Of a stretch of DNA of 64,000 nucleotides, positions 36,146 to 46,403 are shown piece by piece (position 1 is the stretch's first letter; each line of letters begins with the position of its first letter). The notes beneath the pieces are model-generated. The model was not told the origin of the DNA. It ran no database searches and saw only the letters and a program-made list of their open reading frames with translations. The position numbers and the translations under genes were made by a program. This DNA comes from JAENWD01 sp963837165 (GTDB lineage Bacteria; Acidobacteriota; Vicinamibacteria; Vicinamibacterales; JAENWD01), in assembly GCA_963837165.1 (NCBI GenBank), contig CAWIMD010000004.1, positions 992,001-1,056,000 on the forward strand, written 5' to 3'.

Positions 36146-37162
36146 ATGACCGAAGTCCTCGTCACGGGCGGCGCCGGGTTCATCGGCAGCAACTTCGTGC
36201 GTTTCGCGCTGGCGACGCATGCCGACTGGCACGTCACCACGCTCGACAAGCTGACCTACGCAGGGCGGCTCGAGAACCTCCGGGACGTCAGGGACAACCC
36301 GCGCCACACGTTCGTCCACGGCGATATCGGCGAGGCGGCCGTCTCGGCGCCGCTCGTCGAGCGCGCCGCGATCGTGGTGCACTTCGCGGCCGAGACCCAC
36401 GTGGACCGGTCGATCGCCTCCGCCGCCGACTTCATCCACACCGACGTGGTCGGCACCTCGGTGCTGCTCGAGGCCGCCAGGAACGCGCCCGGCCTCCGCC
36501 GGTTCGTCCAGATCTCGACCGACGAAGTCTACGGCAGCGTGGAGGCGGGCCTCAGCCGCGAGACCGACGAGATCAGGCCGCGCAATCCGTATTCGGCGAG
36601 CAAGGCGGGCGCCGATCGCCTCGCCTACAGCTACAGCGCCACCTATGGCGTGCCGGTGATCATCACGCGGGCGTCGAACAATTACGGGCCCAACCAGTTT
36701 CCGGAGAAGGTCATCCCGCTGTTCGTCACCAACGCGATCGATGGCCTGCCGCTGCCGCTCTACGGCGACGGCGGCAACGTGCGCGACTGGCTGCACGTGG
36801 AGGACCACTGCCGGGCGATCGATCGGCTCATCGACGCGGGCGTGAACGGCGAGGTCTACAACGTCGGCGGCGGCAACGAGGTGAAGAACGTCGATCTCGC
36901 CCACGCGATCCTGGAGCTGACGGGACGTCCCGACACGCTGCTCCAGCCGGTCAGGGATCGCCCCGGACACGACAGGCGGTACGCGCTGGACACGGCGAAG
37001 CTGCGCCGGACCGGCTGGTCGCCCGCCGTGCCGTTCGCCGACGGGCTCCGGCAGACCGTCGACTGGTACCGGGCGAACGAGTGGTGGTGGCGGCCGATCA
37101 AGGACCATGACCCGGCGTTCAGGGCCTACTATCAGTCGCAGTACGGAGGACGAGAGCGGTAG
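36146..37162 (+). CDS. rfbB: dTDP-glucose 4,6-dehydratase
   Basis: 338 aa. Extended SDR: GGAGFIGSN NAD site, HFAAETHVDRSI, catalytic QISTDEVYGSV (Thr/Asp/Glu) and NPYSASKAGAD (Tyr-x3-Lys), then NNYGPNQFPEKVIPL. It converts dTDP-glucose to the 4-keto-6-deoxy sugar, the first step to dTDP-rhamnose and related sugars of O-antigens. It is 33 bp downstream of lptD and directly abutted by the next sugar gene (TAG-ATG), so it forms an outer-surface polysaccharide unit. Confidence 0.95.
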   Translation: MTEVLVTGGAGFIGSNFVRFALATHADWHVTTLDKLTYAGRLENLRDVRDNPRHTFVHGDIGEAAVSAPLVERAAIVVHFAAETHVDRSIASAADFIHTDVVGTSVLLEAARNAPGLRRFVQISTDEVYGSVEAGLSRETDEIRPRNPYSASKAGADRLAYSYSATYGVPVIITRASNNYGPNQFPEKVIPLFVTNAIDGLPLPLYGDGGNVRDWLHVEDHCRAIDRLIDAGVNGEVYNVGGGNEVKNVDLAHAILELTGRPDTLLQPVRDRPGHDRRYALDTAKLRRTGWSPAVPFADGLRQTVDWYRANEWWWRPIKDHDPAFRAYYQSQYGGRER

Positions 37163-38107
37163 ATGCCTGGCGCGGCGCTCGTCACGGGTGCTTCCGGGTT
37201 TGCGGGGAGCCATCTCGTCGACCTGCTCGCGGCCGAGGGGGCGGAACTGATCGCGTGGAGCCGTCGTGGAGGCCCGCCCCCGACGGCGAACGGGACGGCG
37301 CGCTGGCGGGCCGTGGACCTGGTGGACCCGGCCGACGTCGACGCCGCAGTCGCGGAGTGCCGTCCCCTCGTCGTGTATCACTGCGCGGGCAACGCGCGGT
37401 CGAGCGGCTCCCCCGCCGATGCCGGCGCCACGCTCGAAGTCAACGTGCGCGGCACCCGCCACCTCCTGCTCGCGCTTCGCCGCCACAGCCCCGCCGCGCG
37501 AGTCATCGTCACCGGCTCGGCGCTGGTGTACGAACCGACCGGCGCCGCGCTCGAGGAGTCGTCGCCGGTCGGGCCGAGAGGGCCGTACGGCGTGAGCAAG
37601 CTGGCGCAGGAGATGGTCGCCCTGCGGGCGGCCGCTCTCGACGGCCTCGACGTCCTGGTCGCGCGATCGTTCAACCACATCGGACCGCGCCAGTCGCCCG
37701 ACTTCGTCGCGGCGAGCGTGGCCCGCCAGATCGCGCTCGTCGAGCGCGGGGACGCCGAGCCCCGCCTGCTCGTGGGCAACCTCGAGGCGTCCCGCGACCT
37801 GAGCGACGTCCGTGACACCGTGCGCGCGTACCGGTTGCTGGCCGACCGGGGATCGGCCGGCGAGGTCTACAACGTGTGCCGCGGCGAGGCGGTGAGGATC
37901 CGGAGCCTCGTGGACGCGCTCGTCGCGCGGGCGCGGACCCACATCGAGATCGTCGTCGATCCCTCGCGCCTCCGTCCGTCCGACGTGCCCATGCTCGTCG
38001 GGTCGAACCGCAAGATCGCCGCCGCGACCGGCTGGCGTCCCGTGATTTCACTCGATCAGTCGCTCGACGACCTGCTCGGCTACTGGCGCGCGGCCGTGGC
38101 CCGCTGA
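37163..38107 (+). CDS. NAD(P)-dependent nucleotide-sugar epimerase/reductase (GDP-6-deoxy-hexulose reductase-like)
   Basis: 314 aa, starting directly after the rfbB stop. Extended SDR: VTGASGFAGSHLVDLL, VYHCAGNARSS, VTGSALVYEPTG and GPYGVSKLAQEMVA (Tyr-x3-Lys), then ARSFNHIGPRQSPDFVAASV, which is the pattern of GDP-mannose-4,6-dehydratase/RMD-type enzymes. It probably reduces or epimerises the 4-keto-6-deoxy sugar made by the previous gene, but the nucleotide (dTDP or GDP) cannot be decided. Confidence 0.82.
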   Translation: MPGAALVTGASGFAGSHLVDLLAAEGAELIAWSRRGGPPPTANGTARWRAVDLVDPADVDAAVAECRPLVVYHCAGNARSSGSPADAGATLEVNVRGTRHLLLALRRHSPAARVIVTGSALVYEPTGAALEESSPVGPRGPYGVSKLAQEMVALRAAALDGLDVLVARSFNHIGPRQSPDFVAASVARQIALVERGDAEPRLLVGNLEASRDLSDVRDTVRAYRLLADRGSAGEVYNVCRGEAVRIRSLVDALVARARTHIEIVVDPSRLRPSDVPMLVGSNRKIAAATGWRPVISLDQSLDDLLGYWRAAVAR

Positions 38108-38141
38108 CCGGTCCGGCGAGGGACACGGCGAGGGACTGGTG

Positions 38142-38170
38142 TTGACACGGGGAATTCCCCGCGGCATGAT
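38142..38170 (+). promoter_or_regulatory. promoter with a perfect palindrome filling its spacer
   Basis: TTGACA (38142-38147) and CATGAT (38165-38170), 17-bp spacer. The spacer starts with CGGGGAATTCCCCG (38148-38161), a perfect 14-bp palindrome. It precedes the radical SAM gene at 38213 by about 40 bp. Confidence 0.6.
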
Positions 38171-38212
38171 GGTGGCGAACAAACCACGAAACGCGCCGTT
38201 TTCCCAGCCATC

Positions 38213-39181
38213 ATGCGCCAGGAACTGCTGTTCCCGCTCAGGGTCCTTCCCACCACGCGCGGCGTGGCGGACGCCGTTCGTGAAGGCGGTGTGGCCGCCC
38301 TTCCAAGCGCCGAACGGAAGGGGGATGCGGCGACATATCAGGAAGTCCGCTGCCGCTCGGCGCTCAACGCGGTCCGCGGCATGCCCTTTCCGTGGACCCT
38401 CAATCCGTACCGCGGGTGCACGCACGCCTGCCACTACTGCTTCGCCCGGCGGTACCACGTCCAGTTCGAGCTCGACGGCGACGACCAGTTCGCCTCGGTG
38501 ATTCTCGTGAAGGTGAACTTCGTCGACGTGCTCGCGCGAGAGCTCGCGAAGCCATCGTGGGGGCGCGAGCTGGTGGCGCTCGGGACGGCCACCGACCCGT
38601 ACCAGCCGATTGAAGGGCAGTACAAGCTCACCCGCGGCGCTCTCGGCCAGCTCGCCGCGGCGAAGACGCCGGTGGGCCTCGTGACGAAGGGACCGATGGT
38701 GGTGCGCGACGTGGACGTGCTGCAGGAGGCCACGCGCGCGGCGTCGTGCACGGTGTACGTCAGCGTGCCTACGGTGGACGAGGACGCCTGGCGGAGGCTC
38801 GAACCCGGCACGGCGCACCCGCGGCAGCGGCTGCGCGCCGTGCGCGAGCTGACGCGCGCGGGCATTCGTGCCGGCGTGCTGATGGCGCCGATGGTCCCCG
38901 GCGTCACGACGAGCCGCCGCTCGCTCGACGCCACGCTCTCCGCCATCACCGAGCACGGCGCAGCGTTCGTCGGCGCCAATGTCCTGCACCTCGAGGGGGG
39001 CACCCGCGATCACTTCTTCGCGTTCCTGGCCCGCGAGTACCCGCACCTGGTCGAAGGCTACGAGCGCCTGTACGCCGGAGGAGCCAAGCGCGTCCCGCGC
39101 ACGTATTCCGAGGCCGTCCACGACGTGCTGGCCGAGGCGAGGAAGAGTGCGGGGCTGCCGGAACGGGACCGGCGCCCCTGA
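38213..39181 (+). CDS. radical SAM protein (SPL-like / Rv2578c-type)
   Basis: 322 aa. C69-x3-C73-x2-C76 in NPYRGCTHACHYCFARRYH binds the 4Fe-4S cluster, and the rest fits a partial TIM barrel (LVALGTATDPYQPIEGQYKL; PVGLVTKGPMVVRDVDVL; TRAGIRAGVLMAPMVPGVTT). The NPY-GC-x-H-x-C-x-YC-x-AR motif and TDPYQP-E match the family that includes SPL-like proteins and mycobacterial Rv2578c. The reaction is unknown; a DNA-repair role has been suggested for relatives. It has its own promoter with an operator-like palindrome (38148-38161), which supports regulated expression. Confidence 0.88.
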   Translation: MRQELLFPLRVLPTTRGVADAVREGGVAALPSAERKGDAATYQEVRCRSALNAVRGMPFPWTLNPYRGCTHACHYCFARRYHVQFELDGDDQFASVILVKVNFVDVLARELAKPSWGRELVALGTATDPYQPIEGQYKLTRGALGQLAAAKTPVGLVTKGPMVVRDVDVLQEATRAASCTVYVSVPTVDEDAWRRLEPGTAHPRQRLRAVRELTRAGIRAGVLMAPMVPGVTTSRRSLDATLSAITEHGAAFVGANVLHLEGGTRDHFFAFLAREYPHLVEGYERLYAGGAKRVPRTYSEAVHDVLAEARKSAGLPERDRRP

Positions 39182-39191
39182 GAGCGTCCGT

Positions 39192-39272
39192 CCTTCGTGC
39201 CCTTCGTGCCCTTCGTGCCCTTCGTGCCCTTCGTGCCCTTCGTGCCCTTCGTGTCCTTCGTGTCCTTCGTGT
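39192..39272 (-). repeat. 9-bp array E (GCACGAAGG)
   Basis: Nine consecutive 9-bp units with no gaps: six CCTTCGTGC then three CCTTCGTGT on the plus strand. The minus strand gives GGG-CACGAA-GGG. It lies between convergent radical SAM and clp genes. A multiple of three, so frames are preserved. Confidence 0.95.
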
Positions 39273-39353
39273 ACCCGCGGGGCACGAGGCGGCGCCGGAC
39301 ATTGGCCGGTCGCTGGAGCTCGTGACCCGCTGGCGGAGACCCGGCGCCGTGCG

Positions 39354-41690
39354 CTAGGTCCCGTAGGCGAGGCTGGCGACCAGGAGGGGCCCGCCGGTCT
39401 CGAGGACCACCTGGCCGTTCTCGGTCGTGAAGCGGAAGTGCGCGCCCTCCGACCAGCGCGCGCTGATTGGCATGCGGATCCGGTCGTCGATCACGCGCTT
39501 CAGGAAGCGGGCGCCGTACTCGAGGCTGTGGCCCTCCTCGACGAGCGCCTCGAGCGCGTCGGGCTCGACGGTCAGCGTGCGACGGCGCCCCTTGAGCGTC
39601 TGCTCCAGCCGCGCGAGGTGGTGCCTGGCGATCTCGCGCACCTCGTCGCGCGTGAGCGGCGAGAAGAGCACCACCTGATCGATGCGGTTCCTGAACTCGG
39701 GCGAGAACCGGCGCTCCATCTCGCGCCGTACCTCGTTCTCCACGTCCTTCAGGTTTGTCTTGCTCGACTTGAACCCGAGCGGGCTCGAGAGCTTGCGGAA
39801 GTGGTCCGCGCCGGCGTTCGACGTCATGATGACGATCGCGTCGCTCAGGTAGACGCGGCGGCCCCGCCCATCGGTGATCCAGCCCTCGTCGAAGGCCTGC
39901 AGGAACACGTTCAGCAGCGTGGGGCTGGCCTTCTCCACTTCGTCCAGCAGGACGACCGAGTACGGGTTGTCGCGGAGCTGGTTGGTCAGCAGCCCGCCGC
40001 GCTCGGACCCGACGATGCCGCGCGGCATGCCAATCAGCTTGTCCACCGCCACCGCACCGTCCTGGTACTCGGACATGTCGATGCGGATCATCTTCTTCTC
40101 GTCGCCGAACAGGAACTCGGCCACGGCCTTGGCCAGCTCCGTCTTGCCGACGCCGGTCGGACCGAGGAAGAGCAGCACGCCGTCGGGGCGATCGAAGCCG
40201 TCCTTGAGCGGCCCCTTGTTCAGCACGAGCCGCTCGGCGACCGCGCGCACGGCCTGCTTCTGGCCGACCACGCGGCCGGCCAGCCGGTCCTCGATGTCGC
40301 GGAAGCGGTCCGACACCTCGCGAAAGACCATGTCCTCCGGAATGCGCGCCGCGTGCGAGATCACGGACACGACGTCGCTGGACCGCACCTCGGGACGGTG
40401 GTCGATCTCGGCGCGCACGGCCGCCGTGTCGAGCCAGCCGATCGCCTTGTCGGGCAGCCGCAGGTGCCGCATGTAGCGCGGCGACATCTGCAGCGCCGTC
40501 TCGATCGCGTCGTCGTCGATGCGGATGCCATAATTGCGCTCGAGCCGCGGACGCACGTGCATGAGGATGCGGCGCGTCTCGTCGATGGACGGCTCGGCGA
40601 CGTGCACCGTCCGGAACCGCCGCGAGAGCGCCTCGTCTTCCTGGATGAACTCCTTGTACTCGCTGAGCGTGGTCGCGCCGAGGATGCGCACCTCGCCGCG
40701 TGCGAGCACGCCCTTCAGGACGTTGGCGGCGTCGGCCGGCGCGCCCAGCGCCGACCCGGCGCCAATCAGCGTGTGCGCCTCGTCGATGAAGAGCACCAGG
40801 TTGGGCCGCTCCTTCAGCTCGCGCAGCACGTTCTGGATCCGATCCTCGAACATCCCGCGCAGCATGGTGCCGGCCACCAGGCTGTTCAGCTGCAGGTTCA
40901 CGATCTGGCACTCGCGAAGCCGGACGGGCAGCGTCTCGGGCTCGAACTCGATCCGCCGGGCCAGCCCCTCGGCAATCGCCGTCTTGCCCACGCCGGGCTC
41001 GCCGACCAGCATGACGGAGTTCGCGCGCTCGCGGTGGCTCAGGATCTCGACGACCTGCTGGATCTCGAAGTCACGGCCGAAGACGGGCGGCAGCCGATCC
41101 TGACGTGCGAGCAGGTTCAGATTCGTCGCGAAATGCTTGAGGAACGGCGGCAGCTCGAACTGCCGGCGCAGGCGCTCGTCGTCCTGTTCCAGATCGCGGA
41201 CGCGCGACGTGATACGCGCCACGAGGGTCTCGGGCTCGACGCCGGCCTTGCGCAGGACCGACGCCGGGATGCCCTGCGTGTCCTCGAAAAGCGCCGCAAA
41301 CAGGTCCGTCGCCTCGAGGGTCTGCCGGCCGGCGCGCGTCGCGTGATGATACGCGAGCTTGAAGACCAGTTTCGCGGCAGGCGTCACGCGCGGCTCACGC
41401 GCGTCGCCCCGCGGCTGGACGGTGAGCTCGGCCTCCACGGCATGCAGCACGGCATGCGGGTTCAGGTCGAAATCGCGCATGACGTGCGCGAACGTATCCC
41501 ATTCGGACCGGGCGAAGGCGACCAGCAGATGCTCGTTGCCGACAATCGAGTGCTCCCGCCGGCGCGCATCCTCAACGGCCCGGTCGGCGAGGCGCTGGGC
41601 CGTCTCTCCTATCTTGTTGGGAGCGATATCAAAGTCTTCCACGGCAACCCCCTCGGTCCTGTCACCCTTCGGAAGCAAGAACGGGTCCAT
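39354..41690 (-). CDS. AAA+ Clp ATPase (ClpA/ClpC-like, no middle domain)
   Basis: 778 aa. Clp N-domain (AQRLADRAVEDARRREHSIV) through about residue 160, D1 AAA+ (GEPGVGKT; LVLFIDEAHTL), a short linker without the coiled-coil M domain of ClpB/ClpC, and D2 AAA+ (GPTGVGKTELAKA; VVLLDEVEKASPTLLN). The loop SSPLGFKSS matches the (L/I/V)G(F/L) ClpP-docking motif, so it is likely an unfoldase for the ClpP protease rather than a ClpB-type disaggregase. It resembles ClpA in layout. ClpP and an adaptor are not in the window. It is monocistronic, convergent with the radical SAM gene. Confidence 0.92.
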   Translation of the reverse strand: MDPFLLPKGDRTEGVAVEDFDIAPNKIGETAQRLADRAVEDARRREHSIVGNEHLLVAFARSEWDTFAHVMRDFDLNPHAVLHAVEAELTVQPRGDAREPRVTPAAKLVFKLAYHHATRAGRQTLEATDLFAALFEDTQGIPASVLRKAGVEPETLVARITSRVRDLEQDDERLRRQFELPPFLKHFATNLNLLARQDRLPPVFGRDFEIQQVVEILSHRERANSVMLVGEPGVGKTAIAEGLARRIEFEPETLPVRLRECQIVNLQLNSLVAGTMLRGMFEDRIQNVLRELKERPNLVLFIDEAHTLIGAGSALGAPADAANVLKGVLARGEVRILGATTLSEYKEFIQEDEALSRRFRTVHVAEPSIDETRRILMHVRPRLERNYGIRIDDDAIETALQMSPRYMRHLRLPDKAIGWLDTAAVRAEIDHRPEVRSSDVVSVISHAARIPEDMVFREVSDRFRDIEDRLAGRVVGQKQAVRAVAERLVLNKGPLKDGFDRPDGVLLFLGPTGVGKTELAKAVAEFLFGDEKKMIRIDMSEYQDGAVAVDKLIGMPRGIVGSERGGLLTNQLRDNPYSVVLLDEVEKASPTLLNVFLQAFDEGWITDGRGRRVYLSDAIVIMTSNAGADHFRKLSSPLGFKSSKTNLKDVENEVRREMERRFSPEFRNRIDQVVLFSPLTRDEVREIARHHLARLEQTLKGRRRTLTVEPDALEALVEEGHSLEYGARFLKRVIDDRIRMPISARWSEGAHFRFTTENGQVVLETGGPLLVASLAYGT

Positions 41691-41751
41691 GCGGAGTACA
41701 CACGGGGGAACCGGTCGGGGCGTAGTACAAGTATGTGCTGCGTCTCAATTT

Positions 41752-41829
41752 AGGTCCGCATGTCTCGATCCGGGCAGCTGGACCGAACTGCGCACGCTTT
41801 CCAAACCGGAGGACTGGACGTGCGGACCT
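41752..41829. other. clp upstream region with a 9-bp inverted repeat
   Basis: AGGTCCGCA (41752-41760) and TGCGGACCT (41821-41829), 60 bp apart, lie in the 200-bp gap upstream of clp and downstream of the M20 gene. Possibly paired regulator sites or a long stem. No heat-shock CIRCE element was recognised. Confidence 0.35.
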
Positions 41830-41890
41830 CAGGTGACGTGGAGTGGCGGCGGGCGGCTCGCCGCGATCGCGGACTGCTTGGGCCGGGACA

Positions 41891-43048
41891 CTAGGGCAGG
41901 TCGCGTGCGAGCCCTGCCACCAGCGCCGCGCGAAACGGCAGAGTGTCGAGATCCACGCGCTCGTCGAGCGCGTGCGCCCCGGCGCCGTCGGGGCCGAGGC
42001 CGTCCAGCGTGGGCACGCCGAGGGCGGCCGTGAAGTTTCCGTCGGATGCGCCTCCGGTCGCGCCTTCGGGAAGTTCCCGCCCGACCGACGCCGCCAACCG
42101 GCTGGCGCGGAGATACAGCGCTTCGACGCCGGGCGTGCGTTCCATTGGCGGCCGGTTGATGCCGCCGGTCACCGTCAACCGTACGCGGGCGTCGCGCGGC
42201 GTCAGCGTGGTGATGGCAGCAGCGACCCGATCCGCGTCAGAGATCGTCGGAATCCTGACATCGACATCGATTGCCGCTTCGTCCGCCACGACGTTCGGCC
42301 GCGAGCCGCCCGTGAAGCGCCCCACGTTCACGGTGAGGCCGTGCGGCCGATCCTCGAGTTCGAGCAGGCGCTGCACCTGCCAGGCGAGTTCGTGCACGGC
42401 GCTGGCGCCGCGACCCGGTTCGACGCCGGCGTGTGCGGCAATACCCCGCGCGGTGATGCGGAAATCGCCGACGCCTTTGCGTGCGGTCTTCACGCCGCCA
42501 CCCGGCAGCGCGGGCTCGAGCACCAGCACGGCCCGACTGCGGCGGGCCTCGGCCTCGATCGCGCCGCGGGAGCTGCCGCTGCCCACTTCCTCGTCGCTCG
42601 TCCAGAGCATGACGACGCGATGGCCGGGCGCGGGCAAGGCGGCCAGGAGGCGAGCCGCGAGCACTGCGGCGGCAATCCCGGCCTTCATGTCGTAGGCGCC
42701 CGGTCCGTAGAGATACCGCCCGTCGCGGCGGAGCGGCATGCGCTCGAGCTGCCCGATGGGCCAGACCGTGTCGAAATGACCCAACACCAGGACCTGCGCC
42801 TCGCCCCGGCCGAGTTCCGCGCGGAGGTGATCGGCCGTCTGCCCGCCGTCGACCGTCGTCACGCGCAATCCCAGCTCCACCAGGAGGCGGGCGAGCTCGG
42901 CGCTGCAGCGGTCCAGCGCGACCTTGTCGGTGGACGGCGACTCCAGCCGGACCAGGTCCTCGATGAGATCGATCGCCCACGCGCGATGGGCTTCGGCGGC
43001 CGACAGGAGCGACTGCATCACGGCAGGCACCGGGTCACGAGCGTGCAC
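41891..43048 (-). CDS. M20-family metallopeptidase (carboxypeptidase G2-like)
   Basis: 385 aa from the GTG at 43048; an ATG at 43018 is an alternative (375 aa). Metal/catalytic motifs: H91 and D93 in VLGHFDTVWP, D120 in GPGAYDMKAGI, E153/E154 in WTSDEEVGSGSS, E178 in VLEPAL, and the final GAHALDE. The dimerisation domain (about 190-300) contains GIAAHAGVEPGRGASAVHEL. It hydrolyses C-terminal glutamate or an acyl/aminoacyl bond, using two zinc ions; no signal peptide is seen, so it is probably cytosolic. Substrate unknown. Divergent from the secreted hypothetical gene at 43062, with start codons only 13 bp apart. Confidence 0.9.
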   Translation of the reverse strand: MHARDPVPAVMQSLLSAAEAHRAWAIDLIEDLVRLESPSTDKVALDRCSAELARLLVELGLRVTTVDGGQTADHLRAELGRGEAQVLVLGHFDTVWPIGQLERMPLRRDGRYLYGPGAYDMKAGIAAAVLAARLLAALPAPGHRVVMLWTSDEEVGSGSSRGAIEAEARRSRAVLVLEPALPGGGVKTARKGVGDFRITARGIAAHAGVEPGRGASAVHELAWQVQRLLELEDRPHGLTVNVGRFTGGSRPNVVADEAAIDVDVRIPTISDADRVAAAITTLTPRDARVRLTVTGGINRPPMERTPGVEALYLRASRLAASVGRELPEGATGGASDGNFTAALGVPTLDGLGPDGAGAHALDERVDLDTLPFRAALVAGLARDLP

Positions 43049-43049
43049 C

Positions 43050-43055
43050 TATAAT
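43050..43055 (+). promoter_or_regulatory. -10 box 6 nt before the ATG at 43062
   Basis: A consensus TATAAT followed by GTGGGG and ATG. Transcription would start at or next to the start codon, so a leaderless mRNA is likely. It sits between divergent starts. Confidence 0.6.
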
Positions 43056-43061
43056 GTGGGG

Positions 43062-43550
43062 ATGACGAGCCTGGCTGTGGCCGCGTTTGCCGCGACGCTC
43101 GCGGCCCAGGCCGCGGCGCCCGCACCGAGTCCTGCCCGGTCGGCTGCCCCGCCGGCAGCGGTTGCCATCCTGCTTCCGGACGAGCCCGCGCCCAGTGAGG
43201 CGGTGCTCGGAGTGACCGTGTACCCGACCTCCCAGTTCCTCGGCTCCTACGACGCGGGCCGCGGCCAGCGATTCTACCTGTACGGCACGACGGCGAGCTT
43301 CACGGAGATGCTGGCGTACTACCGGACGCTGCTGAGACAGAGGGGCTCCTCCATCTTCGACACGCCGCCTGTCTACATCTTCGAGACGGGCAGGTACGAC
43401 GAGGACCAGATGGCGTTCCCGCCGAGCGTGACGGTGAAGGACTACTCCGGCGACGGCGCCGGCGGGTATCTGAACCCGAAGCCCGGCGCTTCGCCCGAAC
43501 GCTTTCCGACCATCCTGCAGATCGTGCCGGCGTCGCCCGCCTCGCGCTGA
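43062..43550 (+). CDS. secreted hypothetical protein
   Basis: 162 aa. A hydrophobic Ala-rich N-terminus (SLAVAAFAATLAAQAAAP) looks like a signal peptide, followed by a Pro/Ala linker and a folded part with VLGVTVYPTSQFLGSYDAGR, EMLAYYRTLLRQRGSSIFDT and SVTVKDYSGDG. Tyr/Phe-rich; no cysteine. I do not recognise the family; the mature domain suggests a small periplasmic alpha-beta fold. No ribosome site; the TATAAT box is directly upstream. Confidence 0.75.
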   Translation: MTSLAVAAFAATLAAQAAAPAPSPARSAAPPAAVAILLPDEPAPSEAVLGVTVYPTSQFLGSYDAGRGQRFYLYGTTASFTEMLAYYRTLLRQRGSSIFDTPPVYIFETGRYDEDQMAFPPSVTVKDYSGDGAGGYLNPKPGASPERFPTILQIVPASPASR

Positions 43551-43615
43551 CTGGCGTCAGATGCCGGGGCCGACGTAGCGGCACCGCAGGGCGCCCGCGG
43601 CTGCGGTCGCCTTGC

Positions 43616-45319
<1,704 letters not shown>

Positions 45320-45351
45320 GTCGTGCCTCGTGTCTTCTCCGGCCTCCAGTG

Positions 45352-45407
45352 ACTATAGCACCGCCCCAGAGGACGGCCATCGCACGGGCGACACGCTCGC
45401 CCGTGCG
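45352..45407 (-). promoter_or_regulatory. thiC upstream region: -10 box and 11-bp hairpin
   Basis: Minus-strand TATAGT (45357-45352). Upstream lies a perfect 11-bp stem (CGCACGGGCGA at 45381-45391 / TCGCCCGTGCG at 45397-45407, loop CACGC), placed where a -35 or operator would be. It may instead terminate the preceding gene, but lacks a T-tract. Confidence 0.4.
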
Positions 45408-45439
45408 CCACTGGTCCTGATCGGCACGGAGCGGCGGAG

Positions 45440-46072
45440 TCAGCCGGACGTGCCGGATGCCGGCGTCCTCAGCTCGAACACGAGGAACGGCGCATGCTCC
45501 AACACGCGCGCGTCGGTGAGATCCCTGAACGCGAAGGCGGCATCCGGCGTCTCGAGCAGCCCGTGCGCGTTCAGCCGCGAGGCCCACTCGACCGCCAGCG
45601 CCGCGCGCTCGTCGCCGTACCCGCAGTTGGCCAGGCCGCTGACCAGCGAGGCGTCGGCCACGTCGAAGCCCAGCGAGCGCCAGCCGTCGAGCGCCGCCGG
45701 CTCGTCCGCCGCGAACGACTGGACCATGGCGTCGCCGGTCCACGCGAGGATCGCCAGTGCAGGCCCCGCGGCGTCGAGCCGGGCCTCGCTCGCGAACGCG
45801 CGCAGGCACGCCAGGTCGGTCCAGAGGCCGAGCGACGAATAAGCTGGCGTGCCGGGCGGCACCGCGACGGTCCCGACGTGACGCGGCACGCCCATGCCCG
45901 GCGGCACGTGCAGCTGCCAGAAACGGGACGGCCAGACCATGGGATCGACCGACAACGGGTGCGCCACGTCCTGGCGCAACAGGAACTGACGCCGCCGCTC
46001 GGGGCCCCACGACAGGCTCGCGACCGCCGGATCGACGCGCAGGTCGTACCCGACGAGGTACGGCGCGGTCAT
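45440..46072 (-). CDS. hypothetical protein
   Basis: 210 aa, Ala/Leu/Trp-rich, no signal peptide or membrane helix. It starts MTAPYLVGYDLRVDPAVASL and contains WPSRFWQLHVPPGMGVPRHV and GYGDERAALAVEWASRLNAH. I do not recognise a family or active site. It is upstream of thiC on the same strand but 120 bp away with a hairpin between, so probably a separate unit. Confidence 0.65.
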   Translation of the reverse strand: MTAPYLVGYDLRVDPAVASLSWGPERRRQFLLRQDVAHPLSVDPMVWPSRFWQLHVPPGMGVPRHVGTVAVPPGTPAYSSLGLWTDLACLRAFASEARLDAAGPALAILAWTGDAMVQSFAADEPAALDGWRSLGFDVADASLVSGLANCGYGDERAALAVEWASRLNAHGLLETPDAAFAFRDLTDARVLEHAPFLVFELRTPASGTSG

Positions 46073-46127
46073 GTCACGGCATTATGCCCGGAGCCCGCGC
46101 GCGCGTAGTAGCATCCGGTAGGGTGCC

Positions 46128-46403
46128 ATGACCGAAGGACTCCTGTGGCTCGCCGCGCTGATCGGAATCGTCTGGGTCGCGAGCGGCCTGAAGGGCCGGC
46201 GCCGCCGGGGCATCGGGCCGGCCGCTGTCGGCTCGGTCTACGGGATGCTGAACGAGGACAAGCGCAACGCGGTCGAGATCGTGGTCGAGGGTCGCGCCGA
46301 GGCGCGGGATCCGGAGCACGCCGACGGGAATCTGCCGGACCTGCAGGATCCGGCGCGCCGGGCGCCGGGCGGTCCTACGGACAGCGGCAATAGGCGCGGA
46401 TGA
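46128..46403 (+). CDS. small single-pass membrane protein
   Basis: 91 aa. An N-terminal hydrophobic helix (GLLWLAALIGIVWVASGLKG) is followed by a basic GRRRRG stop-transfer and a conserved-looking block SVYGMLNEDKRNAVEIVVEG, then an acidic/proline tail. The C-terminal 29 bp overlap the convergent glycosyltransferase gene. Function unknown. A TAGGGT box lies 3 nt before the ATG, so the exact start is uncertain. Confidence 0.65.
   Translation: MTEGLLWLAALIGIVWVASGLKGRRRRGIGPAAVGSVYGMLNEDKRNAVEIVVEGRAEARDPEHADGNLPDLQDPARRAPGGPTDSGNRRG

Noticed and set aside
39182..39353. C-terminal extension of a protein with repeated PSC or ALR tripeptides
   Set aside because: The 9-bp repeat is open in all frames and so yields long artificial tripeptide repeats; the radical SAM gene ends properly at 39181 and clp at 39354.
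45320..45440. TPP riboswitch upstream of thiC
   Set aside because: The CTGAGA and partner motifs of the THI box were not found on the minus strand; only a hairpin and a -10-like box are seen.
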